Shown here: positions 20,576 through 30,532 of the stretch, piece by piece
Layout of the letters: every line of letters begins with the position of its first letter
Position numbering within the stretch: position 1 is the stretch's first letter
Position numbers and translations under genes: made by a program
Source: a bacterium
GTDB taxonomy: Bacteria; Chloroflexota; Dormibacteria; Aeolococcales; Bog-877
Assembly: GCA_021795235.1 (NCBI GenBank)
Contig: JAJYPP010000005.1
Span: 1-64,000, forward strand
Length of the DNA stretch: 64,000 nucleotides
Reading direction: 5' to 3'
Notes under the pieces: generated by a model
What the model was told of the DNA's origin: nothing
Databases searched by the model: none
Seen by the model: only the letters and a program-made list of their open reading frames with translations

Positions 20576-21580
20576 TCAGTGGGCCACCGCCGCCCGCAGC
20601 GACTCCCGCAGTGATCCCATGGTCTTGAGCACGGCCGTGGGCTCATAGCCGCAGTGGGCCATGCAGTTCTCGCACTTGGGGTTGCGACCTCGGCCGTACT
20701 GCTCCCACTCGGTGGTCTCCAGGAGCTCCCGGTACGAACTCACATAGCCGTCCGCCATCAGGTAGCAGGGGCGCTGCCACCCGAAGATCGAGTAACAGGG
20801 AATCCCCCAGGCCGTGCAAGAAAAGTCGACCTTGCCCTCGAGGAAGTCCAAGAACATCGGCGAATGGTTGAGCCGCCACTTCTGGCGCCGCCCCCCGGAG
20901 AAGGCCTCGCTGAAGATGGCGCGGGTGCGCTCCACGCCCATGAAGTGCTCCTGATCGGGCGCCTTCTCGTAGGCGAAGGCTGGAGAGATCTGCATGTTGT
21001 CCACCTTCAGGTCATCATTCAGGAAGTCCAGCACGTCCCGCACCGAGCGGGCGTCGTCGTGGGTGAAGAAGGTGGTGTTGGTCGTGACCCGGAAGCCTCG
21101 GCGCTTGGCCTCCCCGATGGCGGCCACCGCTTTGTCGAAGATGCCGTCTCGACACACCGACTGGTCGTGGCGCTCGCGTAGCCCGTCCATGTGGACCGAC
21201 CAGGCGAAGTAGGGATTGGGCTTGAAGAGATCGAGTTTGCGCTCCATCAAGATGGCGTTGGTGCATAGGTAGACGAACTTCTTGCGCTCGATCAGCGCTT
21301 CCACGATCTGATCGATCTCCTTGTGGACCAGCGGTTCCCCACCCGCGATGGAGACCACGGGCGCTCCGCACTCCTCGATGGCGTCAATACACTGCTGGAC
21401 CGTGAGGCGGCGCCTCAGGATGTCGTCCGGATGCTGGATCTTGCCGCAGCCGGCACACTCGAGATTGCATTGATAGAGGGGCTCGAGCTGGAGAACCAAG
21501 GGAAACTTCTCGACCCGTCTCAGCCGCTGGGACATGAGGTAGGTTCCGACCCTGACCTTCTGACGAAGGGGTATCGACAT
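20576..21580 (-). CDS. hpnH: Adenosyl-hopene transferase HpnH (radical SAM)
   Basis: EPLYQCNLECAGCGKIQHPDDILRRRLTVQQCIDAIEECGAPVVSIAGGEPLVHKEI...CENCMAHCGYEPTAVL. Confidence 0.93.
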   Translation of the reverse strand: MSIPLRQKVRVGTYLMSQRLRRVEKFPLVLQLEPLYQCNLECAGCGKIQHPDDILRRRLTVQQCIDAIEECGAPVVSIAGGEPLVHKEIDQIVEALIERKKFVYLCTNAILMERKLDLFKPNPYFAWSVHMDGLRERHDQSVCRDGIFDKAVAAIGEAKRRGFRVTTNTTFFTHDDARSVRDVLDFLNDDLKVDNMQISPAFAYEKAPDQEHFMGVERTRAIFSEAFSGGRRQKWRLNHSPMFLDFLEGKVDFSCTAWGIPCYSIFGWQRPCYLMADGYVSSYRELLETTEWEQYGRGRNPKCENCMAHCGYEPTAVLKTMGSLRESLRAAVAH

Positions 21581-21630
21581 GGACTTCCTCCCGGGGGATA
21601 CCGGCCTTGGGACCAGGGCTGGCCCGATTA

Positions 21631-21646
21631 GTTTAGGACTCTAAAC
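21631..21646. promoter_or_regulatory. Dyad GTTTAG-GACT-CTAAAC in the hpnH/merR divergent intergenic region
   Basis: Perfect 6-4-6 inverted repeat; candidate MerR-family operator. Confidence 0.45.
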
Positions 21647-21673
21647 CTTCTTACAGTTGTAGAGTCAAGTGAG

Positions 21674-22615
21674 ATGGCCGGTCCGACAAGTGGGGGGCAG
21701 GACTCGTCCCCACGGCTCAAGATTGGGGAGGCGGAAACCCTGACCGGGGTTACCGCCGGCAGGATTCGCCACTACCAGAAGATGGGACTGGTAGCTCCTG
21801 CCCAGTCGCAGAGCGGCTATCGGTATTTCAACGCCTCAGATCTGGTCCGGATCCTCCAGATAGACCTACTCCGAAGCCTGGGAATGGGGCTCGAGGAGAT
21901 CGCCAAGTCGCTGCCCCAGGAGTCAGCCCCCAGCTCGCTGCGCGATGCCCTTGAACGCCACCGGCGCACGCTGGCCACGGAGCGTGACCGCCTGAACTCC
22001 CTGCTGGTAGCTGTCGAGCGAGCCCTCGAGACCCCTGGAGCATCAGCCGAGTCGGTGGCCGCTTACCTGGCCTCGGCTCACTCAACTCCCCGGGAGAGCT
22101 TGGGGGTGTTCGGGCGGCTCACGGCCCCGCTCTCGGACCTGGCCGCCGCCAGCTGGGAGCAGCTCCTGGGCTTCGGGGCGGACCTGCCGGTTCCCGCCAT
22201 CTTCGGCCGGATGCTGCTGCCTCCCCAGGTGACCGAGGTCCTGGAGCGGCTAGCCGTGGCATCCGGGAACGAGATCCTGTTCGAGCGGGTGCGCAGCCTG
22301 GCGTCCGAGATCCTCTCCCTGTCGAGCGGACCTGGGGCCGATCGCGCGGCAGCTCGGGACGTCGCATCCCGATGGCTCGCATCCTTCGAAAGTGACCCTC
22401 TGCCGGAGGCGGTGGAGTCGGCGCTGAACTCCACCGTGCCTCGCATCAGGGAGTTGGCGGTGCTGAATCAGGGGTTCCAGCTGTGGGCGGAGTCGATCTC
22501 GCCGATGGCCGCCACCATCTTGCGCCTGATCCAGGACGAGGCCCACCGTCGCGGGTTCCTGGTGTTGGGAGTTCTGCCTGCCCGAGCCCTGCAGCAGCGC
22601 ACCGTCCCGAGGTAA
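21674..22615 (+). CDS. MerR-family transcriptional regulator
   Basis: LKIGEAETLTGVTAGRIRHYQKMGLVAPAQSQSGYRYFNASDLVRILQIDLLRSLGMGLEEI. Confidence 0.88.
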   Translation: MAGPTSGGQDSSPRLKIGEAETLTGVTAGRIRHYQKMGLVAPAQSQSGYRYFNASDLVRILQIDLLRSLGMGLEEIAKSLPQESAPSSLRDALERHRRTLATERDRLNSLLVAVERALETPGASAESVAAYLASAHSTPRESLGVFGRLTAPLSDLAAASWEQLLGFGADLPVPAIFGRMLLPPQVTEVLERLAVASGNEILFERVRSLASEILSLSSGPGADRAAARDVASRWLASFESDPLPEAVESALNSTVPRIRELAVLNQGFQLWAESISPMAATILRLIQDEAHRRGFLVLGVLPARALQQRTVPR

Positions 22616-22630
22616 CGGCCCCTCCTGGCG

Positions 22631-22647
22631 ATACCCCCCAGGGGTAT
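22631..22647. promoter_or_regulatory. CsoR-type operator ATACCCC-CCA-GGGGTAT
   Basis: Perfect 7-3-7 inverted repeat, 35 bp upstream of the permease-csoR operon. Confidence 0.82.
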
Positions 22648-22681
22648 ACTAGCGGCGGCCGTCAGCCACGAGGAGGTCGTT

Positions 22682-24190
22682 GTGCTGTTGCACATAGCGG
22701 ACGCGATTTGGGCCGGCCTCTTCCAGGGCTTGGAAATGCTCTGGGAAACGCTTTGGGCTATGGCCCTCGGATTCTTGCTCTCGGGGATGGTCCAGGCGTT
22801 CGTCTCCAAGACCGAGATGCGCGGCCTGCTCGGTGGCCGTGGGCCGGTCTCGCTGCTGCGCGCGACCGCTTTTGGAGCGGCGTCGTCATCGTGTTCCTAC
22901 GCCGCCTCGGCCATGGCCAAGTCCATCTTCGCCAAGGGGGCCGACTTTGTGGCCGCTATGGTCTTCATGTTCGCATCGACCAACCTGGTCATCGAACTGG
23001 GCGTTGTCCTCGCCGTCCTCATCGGCTGGCAATTCACCGCCAGCGAGTTCGTCGGCGGCCTGCTCATGATCGCCCTGCTGGCGCTGGTGGCGCGGGTCAC
23101 CATCCCGGACCGGCTGGTCGAGAGCGCGCGGGCCCGGCTCTCTGACCACGCGGGCATCGATGGTCATGAGATGGCGGCGGATGGAACCACCAGCTGCTCC
23201 CGACCTTCGCCTCAACGGCATCACCAGACCCAAGAGCGTTGGACGGTGAGGCTGCGCTCCCGGGATCGCTGGGGTGATGCAGCGGCCTATGCGGCAGCCG
23301 ACCTGACCATGCTGCGCAAGGAGATCGCGATCGGGTTTCTGGCGGCTGGCCTGCTCGCCGCCCTGGTGCCGAATGCGGCCTGGCAGGTACTGTTCCTGAG
23401 CGGCCACGGCTTCTGGTCGGCGCTCGAGAACGCCGCGATCGGCCCTTTGATCGCGATGCTGAGCTTCGTCTGCTCGGTCGGAAACGTGCCCCTGGCGGCC
23501 GCGCTGTGGAAGGGTGGAATCAGCTTCGGCGGGGTGATCAGCTTCATCTTCGCCGATCTCATCACCCTGCCACTGCTCCTAATCTACCGGCGCTTCTACG
23601 GGCTGCGGCTCACCCTGCGACTGCTGGGCTCCTTCTGGCTGGTCATGTCCGTTGCCGGGCTGGCGACCCAGTACCTCTTCAGTCTCATAGGGGCCATCCC
23701 CGCTACTCGTCCCCAGCACCTTGCCAATGGAGTCTTCGCCTGGAACTACACCACTGCCTTGGATCTGCTGGCCCTGGTGATACTTGTTCTGGTGTTCGTG
23801 GCAGCGCGCAGGCGGCGGGGTCTCAACGGGCAGTTCGCCATCGATCCGGTCTGTGGAATGCAGGTCGAGAAGGCCACCGCGCCAGCCAGCGTCACATCGG
23901 CTGGGACCACCGTCTATTTCTGCTCCGACAGGTGTGCGGAGCGGTTCAAGCGTTCTGGTACCCCGGTAGGCGACATGTCTACGGCTACCTCCGAGGCGAC
24001 AGTTCAGGACGCAGTCGCAATCGATCCGGTCTGCGGAATGGAAGTCAACACAGCCAACCCGGGTGCGGTCTTGCGCCAGCCCGACGGGGTCGTGAGCTAC
24101 TTCTGCTGCGAGGGCTGCGCCCGCAAGTGGGCGGAACAGATTGGGGTCGATTTCGCCACCGCGGCGGATCACGAAGAGGTCAGGACGTGA
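22682..24190 (+). CDS. ArsP_1/DUF318-type permease with two C-terminal YHS domains, probable metal efflux
   Basis: Hydrophobic permease core with FGAASSSCSYAASAMAKSIF and LSFVCSVGNVPLAAALW; YHS repeats IDPVCGMQVE...YFCSDRCAERF and IDPVCGMEVN...YFCCEGCARKW. Confidence 0.86.
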   Translation: MLLHIADAIWAGLFQGLEMLWETLWAMALGFLLSGMVQAFVSKTEMRGLLGGRGPVSLLRATAFGAASSSCSYAASAMAKSIFAKGADFVAAMVFMFASTNLVIELGVVLAVLIGWQFTASEFVGGLLMIALLALVARVTIPDRLVESARARLSDHAGIDGHEMAADGTTSCSRPSPQRHHQTQERWTVRLRSRDRWGDAAAYAAADLTMLRKEIAIGFLAAGLLAALVPNAAWQVLFLSGHGFWSALENAAIGPLIAMLSFVCSVGNVPLAAALWKGGISFGGVISFIFADLITLPLLLIYRRFYGLRLTLRLLGSFWLVMSVAGLATQYLFSLIGAIPATRPQHLANGVFAWNYTTALDLLALVILVLVFVAARRRRGLNGQFAIDPVCGMQVEKATAPASVTSAGTTVYFCSDRCAERFKRSGTPVGDMSTATSEATVQDAVAIDPVCGMEVNTANPGAVLRQPDGVVSYFCCEGCARKWAEQIGVDFATAADHEEVRT

Positions 24191-24507
24191 CCGCGCAGGC
24201 TCGAACTGGGTTCGCCAGGACCGGCAGCCGACGAGGAAGCTATCAAGCCAGCAAGGAGGAGGTGCTCAATCGCTTCCAGCGAGTCGCAGGTCAAGTCAGC
24301 GGCATCGCCCGGATGGTTGAAGAGGAACGGTACTGCCCTGAGGTGCTGGTACAGATACGATCGGTCACGGCCGCCCTTGATCAGATCGGGTACTTGCTTC
24401 TCAGAGAGCACCTGGCCCACTGCGTCAGCGACGGGGTGCGCAAGGGCGAAGGTGACGCCTACCTCGACGAGGTGATGGAAGTCATCCGCGGCTACTCGCG
24501 TCGCTAA
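24187..24507 (+). CDS. csoR: CsoR/RcnR-family metal-sensing repressor
   Basis: KEEVLNRFQRVAGQVSGIARMVEEERYCPEVLVQIRSVTAALDQIGYLLLREHLAHCV; C-H-C ligand pattern typical of Cu(I) CsoR; GTG start overlaps upstream stop. Confidence 0.88.
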   Translation: MTAQARTGFARTGSRRGSYQASKEEVLNRFQRVAGQVSGIARMVEEERYCPEVLVQIRSVTAALDQIGYLLLREHLAHCVSDGVRKGEGDAYLDEVMEVIRGYSRR

Positions 24508-25292
24508 GCGGAACTTTGGGAAGGTAGACGAGTTCGGCTGAGTTCAGTTGGGGTCGCGGAGTTGTGTCTACGCGGCGGTGATACTGACGCCGGCGAGGGC
24601 CAGCGCGCGAGCCTCCAGCTCGGTGGCGTCAGCAGCGATCCTCGCCGCCTCTTTGGCGGAACGGGCCTCTACTATCACGCCAGCACCTCGGAATCGCACG
24701 CGAGTTCCCCGGCCCGCCTGGCCCGGTTCGCTGCCGCTCGCTTGCCATACCGTCGGGCACACATCGAGGTGAGGATCTCGGTCATGTCCCGCACCAGGTC
24801 GTCGTCGACCTCGGCCGGGTCCATCACCGGCAGCCGGCGTCCCTGGGCGGACAGCGCGGCTTCCACCTATTCCGCGCCGAAGCGGACAAACTGGTCCCGG
24901 TGCTCGACCACGATCGTGATCACCGATTCATCCCGCAGCAAGGCGAGAACCTTGCGCCGTTTGCCGTTGAGCCCGCAGCCCACCTCGGTGACCACGCGGC
25001 CGACTGAGAGGCCCTCGCCCGTCGCCAACGCGGTGACCCGGGCCACCTGCCGGTCGAGGTCGGCGCGCTGGTCCGCCGACGAGACGCAGGCGTACACGGC
25101 GACGCTGCCCGCTACCTCGGACGCGCCTGGAGCGTCGACCAAGATCGGGCCCCCGACACGGCGCGCCGACACCGGCAGCTTCCCATCCCGGAACCACCGG
25201 TATGCGGTCACCGGACGTACGCCTTGTACCCTCGCCAACTCCTTCAAGTTCATCTCCGTTCACTATAGCGCATGGTACAAGCAACTGTTCGC
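24508..25292 (-). mobile_element. Degenerate IS607-type element (tnpA only)
   Basis: Contains a disrupted tnpA; putative right end CGGAACTTTGG..GACGAGTTC (24510) resembles 50216; left end GAACAGTTGCTTGTAC upstream of tnpA is repeated elsewhere in the window. Confidence 0.55.
24675..25253 (-). pseudogene. tnpA: IS607-family serine transposase TnpA, interrupted by in-frame TAG
   Basis: MNLKELARVQGVRPVTAYRWFRDGKLPV...VAVYACVSSADQRADLDRQVARV...VVEHRDQFVRFGAE*VEAALSAQGRRLPVMDPAEVDDDLVRDMTEILTSMCARRYG. Confidence 0.85.
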
Positions 25293-25310
25293 ACTCCTCT
25301 CCGGCGCCAG

Positions 25311-25976
25311 TCATGCGCTGGATGCGTCAGCGACGGTGGTCGCCTGCCGTCCGTCCACCAGCGTCACCTGCCTGGCGCACACCCCAACCACCTCAGGATC
25401 GTGGCTGGCCATGACCAGGACGCGACCCTCGCCGGCCTGGCGCAGCAAGAGCTCCACGATCACCTTGCGCTGCTCCGCCACCAACTCGGAGGTCGGCTCG
25501 TCGGCAAGGACCGCGTCCGGAGAGCCTGCGAGCGCTCTGGCCACGGCCACCCGCTGCTGCTGGCCGCCGGACAGGTCCTGCACCAGGGCGTCGGCCGCCG
25601 CGTGGAGGCCGACCGAGTCCAGCCCCGCCTGGGCCAGCCGGGCGACCTCCATGGTCGCCACGCCACGGGCCTGCAGCGGCAGGGCGACGTTCTCCGCTGC
25701 GGTCAGAACCGAGACCAGTCCGTGGTTCTGCAGGACCACCCCGAAGCGCTGCCTGCTCCTCTCGTCGGTGCCGATGGGATCGCCATCCACCAGCACCCGG
25801 CCCTGGGATGGCAGCTGCAGACCCGCCGCCACCATGAGCAGGGTCGTCTTCCCCGACCCGGACGGCCCGGTTATGGCCAGCGACTCCCCCTTCCTCACCA
25901 CCAGGTTCACATCGTGGAGGATCTCCCGCCCCCCTGCGCTCACGGTCACGTGTTCCAGGCGGATCTCACTGATCAT
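25311..25976 (-). CDS. ABC transporter ATP-binding protein (LolD/MacB-type)
   Basis: ITGPSGSGKTTLLMVAAGL, LSGGQQQRVAVARALAG, VLADEPTSELVAEQR. Confidence 0.92.
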   Translation of the reverse strand: MISEIRLEHVTVSAGGREILHDVNLVVRKGESLAITGPSGSGKTTLLMVAAGLQLPSQGRVLVDGDPIGTDERSRQRFGVVLQNHGLVSVLTAAENVALPLQARGVATMEVARLAQAGLDSVGLHAAADALVQDLSGGQQQRVAVARALAGSPDAVLADEPTSELVAEQRKVIVELLLRQAGEGRVLVMASHDPEVVGVCARQVTLVDGRQATTVADASSA

Positions 25977-26832
25977 GGCGCTCCAGCTCCGGGTTGCGCA
26001 GATCGACGCCCGCTGCATGGCGGCGCACATGCAGCAGGGTGCCCGGGGGCAGAATCTCCAGCACGTCGGGGGGCAGCTGCACGCTGCCGTCCCTCCCCAC
26101 CACCGCGTACTCCTCTCCCTTCCGCCCCTCGGCTCCGACCCGGCCGTCGCGGATGGTGACGGTCCGGGGCATGGCGTGGGCCACCGCCTGGTCGTGGGTG
26201 ACGCTGACCACCGTCGACCCCAGCTGCCGGTTGATCTTATGCAGCAGCTCGATCACCTGGTCGCGACTCCTGGTGTCCAGCTGGCTGGTGGGCTCGTCCA
26301 CCAGCAGAAGCCGCGGCGCCGAGGCGACCCCGGATGCGATCGCCACTCGCTGCTGCTCACCACCTGAGAGGGTGGCCACGGTGCGACCGGCCAGCGCGCC
26401 CATCCCCAGCTGCTCAAGCAGCTCCGCAGGCCGCCAGGGAGGGCGGTGCTTGCGGCCCCTGGCCCCGCGCTGCGCGAACTCGATGTTCTGGCTGGCGGTG
26501 GCGTAGGGCAGCAGGTTGCGGGAGGGGTCTTGGAGCACCAGGCTGACCTCGGTCGCCCGAAGCCGCAGCAGCTGACGGTTGCTGAGCTTGGACATCTCGT
26601 AGGGGCCGATCAGGATCTGGCCGGCCGACGGGCGTTGCAGGCCGGCCAACAGGGCCAGCACCGTCGACTTCCCCGATCCGGAGGGCCCCAGCAGAGCGAA
26701 CTCCTCCCCCGCCTCCACGTCCAGGTCCACACCCCGTAGCGCCACCACGTCCCCTTCCTGACTTGGGTAGAGGTGGACCACCCCGTCGAAGTGGATGTCC
26801 AGCCCGGGGCTGGGAGAAGTCTCGACCGTCAT
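25966..26832 (-). CDS. ABC transporter ATP-binding protein
   Basis: LLGPSGSGKSTVLALLAGL, LSGGEQQRVAIASGVA, LLVDEPTSQLDTRSR. Confidence 0.92.
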   Translation of the reverse strand: MTVETSPSPGLDIHFDGVVHLYPSQEGDVVALRGVDLDVEAGEEFALLGPSGSGKSTVLALLAGLQRPSAGQILIGPYEMSKLSNRQLLRLRATEVSLVLQDPSRNLLPYATASQNIEFAQRGARGRKHRPPWRPAELLEQLGMGALAGRTVATLSGGEQQRVAIASGVASAPRLLLVDEPTSQLDTRSRDQVIELLHKINRQLGSTVVSVTHDQAVAHAMPRTVTIRDGRVGAEGRKGEEYAVVGRDGSVQLPPDVLEILPPGTLLHVRRHAAGVDLRNPELERHDQ

Positions 26833-29800
26833 GTGATCTCCGTGCGCAGGCGGTCCCAGCTAGCCAGTCTGAGGGTGGCCAGAGAGGCCAGGGATGCGGC
26901 GACCGCCAACAGCACCACCAAGACCATGACCATCCCCACTATCGGCCCGACCGCAAAGACCAGCTCGACCGGCGGCCCACCGACAGTGGAGGCGAACTCC
27001 GGGACTGAGGGCAAAGCCATGAGAGCCCCCAGCAAGCCCGCACCTATCCCCAGCAGAACCCCGGGGCCCAGCACCAGCAGCTGCTCGCCCAGCAGCGACC
27101 GCATCAGGGTCCGGTTGGGCACCCCGATCGCGCGCAGCACCGCCAGCTCGAAGGCCCGCCTCCTACTGGTCATGAAGACCGAGAAGACCGCCGCCCCGAT
27201 CGCCAAGACCGCCGCCGCCCCCGCCGCGAAGAGGAAGAATAGGTAGGCCAGGGCCAGCCCCCCGTGGTTCATCCGGGCGATGTCGGCGGCCGGGGTCTTC
27301 ACCGACGTCACCCGGACCCCCTGGGCCCGCAGCGACCGCTCGATCGAGGAGGGAGCTCCCGGGGCCAGCCACACCTCGGTCTGCGTCTGGCTGGGGGGAG
27401 CGTTCTCCCCCCGGATAGCGGTTTGCAAATCCACCAGGAAGCCCTGGTAGCCAAGTTGCGGTAGCGCGGCCACCTGGTACGGGACATCAAGGTTGAGGCT
27501 GCTGCCGTCGAAGTCCTCGATTGAGGCGGCGGCGGGGTCAGAGACCGAGTTGGCCCGGGTCACGACCCCATGGAGCGTCTGCGGTAACGCCCCTGGCACG
27601 ACCGCCGGGTTACTGCTCTGGTTGGCGTTGTCCTGGACGGTCAGGGCCAGGGCCGACCGGCCCCCGCTGCTCGCGGTCGAGGCCACGATCCCAGGGGCAC
27701 TGGCGGTCCAGTACCGGGGGTCGGCCAGCCGGGACGTCGCGTTCTTCCATGAGCCCGATGGTGCCCCGCGCTCCTGGAGTCCGGCGATGGTGAGCGAGTA
27801 GCTCACCTGCTGGGGACCGCTCTGGCTCTGGGTCCAGAGCGGCTCCAGATTAAGGACGTGGCATCCTCCACTGCAGGCGGAGGGCAGAGAGGTCGTGTAG
27901 GTGTGAGTCCCAGATCTAAGGAAGCCGAAGTCCGCCACGCCCTGGCGACCCCCGCTGTTCACCAAGTTGAAGACCAAGTCTGGGGGCGGGGTCGGGTTGC
28001 CTGCCATCGTGATCGTGGCTCGGATCTGGGTCCCGGTCATGTACATGGCCGGCTGAAGGTGCGGGGTCAGCCAGGAGACGATCCTGGACTCGGAGGTGGG
28101 ACTGATGTTCTTTGGCCAGTAGGCGACCCGGCGCAACCGGCTCACCTGGACCGCCAACAGGTTCTCGCTGGGGATGGAGGAAAGCATCACCGCCATCGCG
28201 TAGCGCCCGGTAGGGTCGGCTCGATTCACAGCCTGCTCGATGTTGACCGAGTTCGGCACCTGGACCGACAGCACCCTGGCCGCTCCCAGCGTGAAGTCCG
28301 CCCTCACAGTGCGATTGATGCCCGCCGCCGCCCAGCCGGTGACCGCGAAGCAGGCGAGACCGGTCGCGATGGCCAAGACGGTGATCTGGCGCAGGCTGGT
28401 GGGCCGCCGCACCACCTGGCGCACCGCCAGTCCGGTCGCCAGCCACCTCGTGTTGCGGGTCCTGCGCAGGACCACGGCAGAAACCCAGGGCAGGATCCTA
28501 ACCCCCACGACGGCCACCGCCACCGCCACCAAACCGGGGGCGAACGCGGCGACCGGGTTGGGCTGGCTTCCATTCAAGACCCCTGCCGCTAGGAGCTCCA
28601 GGATCCCGGCGAGGGCCAGCGCCAAAGCGGCCGCGTCCAGGGCCGCCCGGACCACGCTCGACGCTCTGGGCTCGACCGACCGCAGCTCATCCGAGAGCCG
28701 CCTGGTCAGGATCCTGCGGGCCCCGAAGGCGGCCGCCACCAAGCCCCCCGCGAAGGCGGCCAGAGCGGCCAGGATCACGATCGGCTGGACGGAGATCAGG
28801 GCACCGGGGAGGAGCAGCGGCTGGGCGACGCGCATGGCCAGGAACGCCAGCAGCAAGCCGGCCGGGAGCGCCAGGCAGAGCATCGCAACCGGTTCCAGCA
28901 GGCCGACCACCAGAACTGACCTCGTGCGGAAGCCCCTGAGCTTGGCCAGCGCCACCTCCTTCTCTCTCGCCTCGGCGGTGCGAGCCACCAAGCCGAAGAG
29001 CACGAACAGCGCCAGCAGCACCAGCTGCAGGTCGACCACGATCACGATCGACTCCATGAGCGTGATCTCGCGGCCGGCGGCCGCGGTCTCGGCACCGAGG
29101 TGGGTTGCGACCGGCGCCGCCAGCGCCTCGTTGGTATAGGTGGAGAATCGGCCCAGGACCCGGTTGAAGACGGCCGCATCAGTCGTATGCACCTGGTTTA
29201 CCCGAAGCACGAACTCATCGGTGGGCTGGACGTTGGGCAGGGCCGAGATGGTGGCGGGAGAGGTGAACATGGCATCCAGCTGGGGCACGCAGGACTTCGT
29301 CCCCACCTGGCATGCCTGGGCGGCTCCGAAGTCAAAGTAGTCCGGCTCCATGCCGAACCAGAACTGCTGTCTGGGATTGCCCACCGCTACCAGCCCGACC
29401 ACCCGCACCGCTAAGTAATGGCCTCCCACCGGCAGCGTCAGCGAGGACCCCAGGTGGACCCCCAGCGCGGCGGCCGTCCTATTAGTGAGCGCCACCTGGT
29501 CGGTACCCGGACAGTGCCCCGAGATGAACCGCACCGCCCGGCACTGACCAGGATCACTGAGGAGTGACGTCCCGTACTGGATGCCACCCGGCCCCCTCAC
29601 CGTCACCCCTTCATCCAGGACCATCTTGCCCGGGTGGTAGAAGCGGTACAGGCCGTCGGCCCTCGCCACCGCCAGCGCCTGTTGTGCGCGCTTCTCTGGC
29701 GCGGCAGCCGCGTAAGGCACGAAGCTGGGGATGATCGTTATCCCGTTGGACGCTACGGAGTTGCTGGTCAAGGTGGAGTGCAGGACGCTGTCGTTGGCGG

Positions 29801-29921
29801 TGTCCAGGTAGAGGGGACCGGCGGCAGCCGCCAAGACCGCCACCGCCGCCACCACGAACAGGGCGGCCGCCGCCCCGGCCCGCCAGCGCAGGGCGCGGAA
29901 CAGCAGCCTCAATTGGCTCAA
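26829..29921 (-). CDS. Large FtsX/MacB-like ABC transporter permease (1030 aa)
   Basis: N-terminal TM, long extracytoplasmic region, two FtsX-like blocks (DLQLVLLALFVLFGLVARTAEAREKEVALAKLRGFR; SVFMTSRRRAFELAVLRAIGVPNRTLMRSLLGEQ). Confidence 0.88.
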   Translation of the reverse strand: MSQLRLLFRALRWRAGAAAALFVVAAVAVLAAAAGPLYLDTANDSVLHSTLTSNSVASNGITIIPSFVPYAAAAPEKRAQQALAVARADGLYRFYHPGKMVLDEGVTVRGPGGIQYGTSLLSDPGQCRAVRFISGHCPGTDQVALTNRTAAALGVHLGSSLTLPVGGHYLAVRVVGLVAVGNPRQQFWFGMEPDYFDFGAAQACQVGTKSCVPQLDAMFTSPATISALPNVQPTDEFVLRVNQVHTTDAAVFNRVLGRFSTYTNEALAAPVATHLGAETAAAGREITLMESIVIVVDLQLVLLALFVLFGLVARTAEAREKEVALAKLRGFRTRSVLVVGLLEPVAMLCLALPAGLLLAFLAMRVAQPLLLPGALISVQPIVILAALAAFAGGLVAAAFGARRILTRRLSDELRSVEPRASSVVRAALDAAALALALAGILELLAAGVLNGSQPNPVAAFAPGLVAVAVAVVGVRILPWVSAVVLRRTRNTRWLATGLAVRQVVRRPTSLRQITVLAIATGLACFAVTGWAAAGINRTVRADFTLGAARVLSVQVPNSVNIEQAVNRADPTGRYAMAVMLSSIPSENLLAVQVSRLRRVAYWPKNISPTSESRIVSWLTPHLQPAMYMTGTQIRATITMAGNPTPPPDLVFNLVNSGGRQGVADFGFLRSGTHTYTTSLPSACSGGCHVLNLEPLWTQSQSGPQQVSYSLTIAGLQERGAPSGSWKNATSRLADPRYWTASAPGIVASTASSGGRSALALTVQDNANQSSNPAVVPGALPQTLHGVVTRANSVSDPAAASIEDFDGSSLNLDVPYQVAALPQLGYQGFLVDLQTAIRGENAPPSQTQTEVWLAPGAPSSIERSLRAQGVRVTSVKTPAADIARMNHGGLALAYLFFLFAAGAAAVLAIGAAVFSVFMTSRRRAFELAVLRAIGVPNRTLMRSLLGEQLLVLGPGVLLGIGAGLLGALMALPSVPEFASTVGGPPVELVFAVGPIVGMVMVLVVLLAVAASLASLATLRLASWDRLRTEIT

Positions 29922-30532
29922 GGGCTCGGCAACCTCCTGCGCAGTGGGTCCGCGATCGAGTGGGACCTGAGACCATTGGAGATGCTAGGTGGCGGACGAA
30001 ACGGAGCGCATCGTCCATTGGGGTGATTTTGAGGACATGGTCGTCGCAGTGTTGCCTCCGGGCGACCTACCTCCGGCCAAGGATCTACGAGTTTGGTTGG
30101 ATCGTCCGACTTGATCGGGGAACTGCCCCGAGATCCGGGTGGCACGGTGGACATGCGGCCACCACGAAGCCCGTCAGCTATTCCCGTTGAGTCAGCGCCC
30201 CGAACTGGGCCTTGCCGCAGACAACCGCGGCTAGCCAGCGCGTCCGAGCGAACCCATCCACCCGTCCGCCGGCGTCAGGCCGTGCGGCTGAGGTGGCGTC
30301 AGGCGAGCGCTGGCGCGCAATCCCAAGCAAGCGGACCGAACCCCACGAGCCCCGCCCGTAACGGCGGCGCGGAGATTCACGCGACAGCGTTCAGCGCCGC
30401 GGGCGCACACGGCTCGACACCAGCTACCGCCACGACCGCAGCCCCACGCTCACAGCTGAGCACCGAGAGGTCAACGAAGATGCCGAATGCCCCAGATGGA
30501 GGCTGAGTGCTCCCCTTGGTGAGATCAGTAGG

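Noticed and set aside
24562-26367. 601-aa plus-strand ORF
   Set aside because: Antisense to tnpA remnant and ABC ATPases; Ser/Thr/Arg-rich shadow ORF.
30093-30506. 137-aa plus-strand ORF before the tRNA-Gln fragment
   Set aside because: Composition-driven, no motif, not supported by neighbouring gene organisation.
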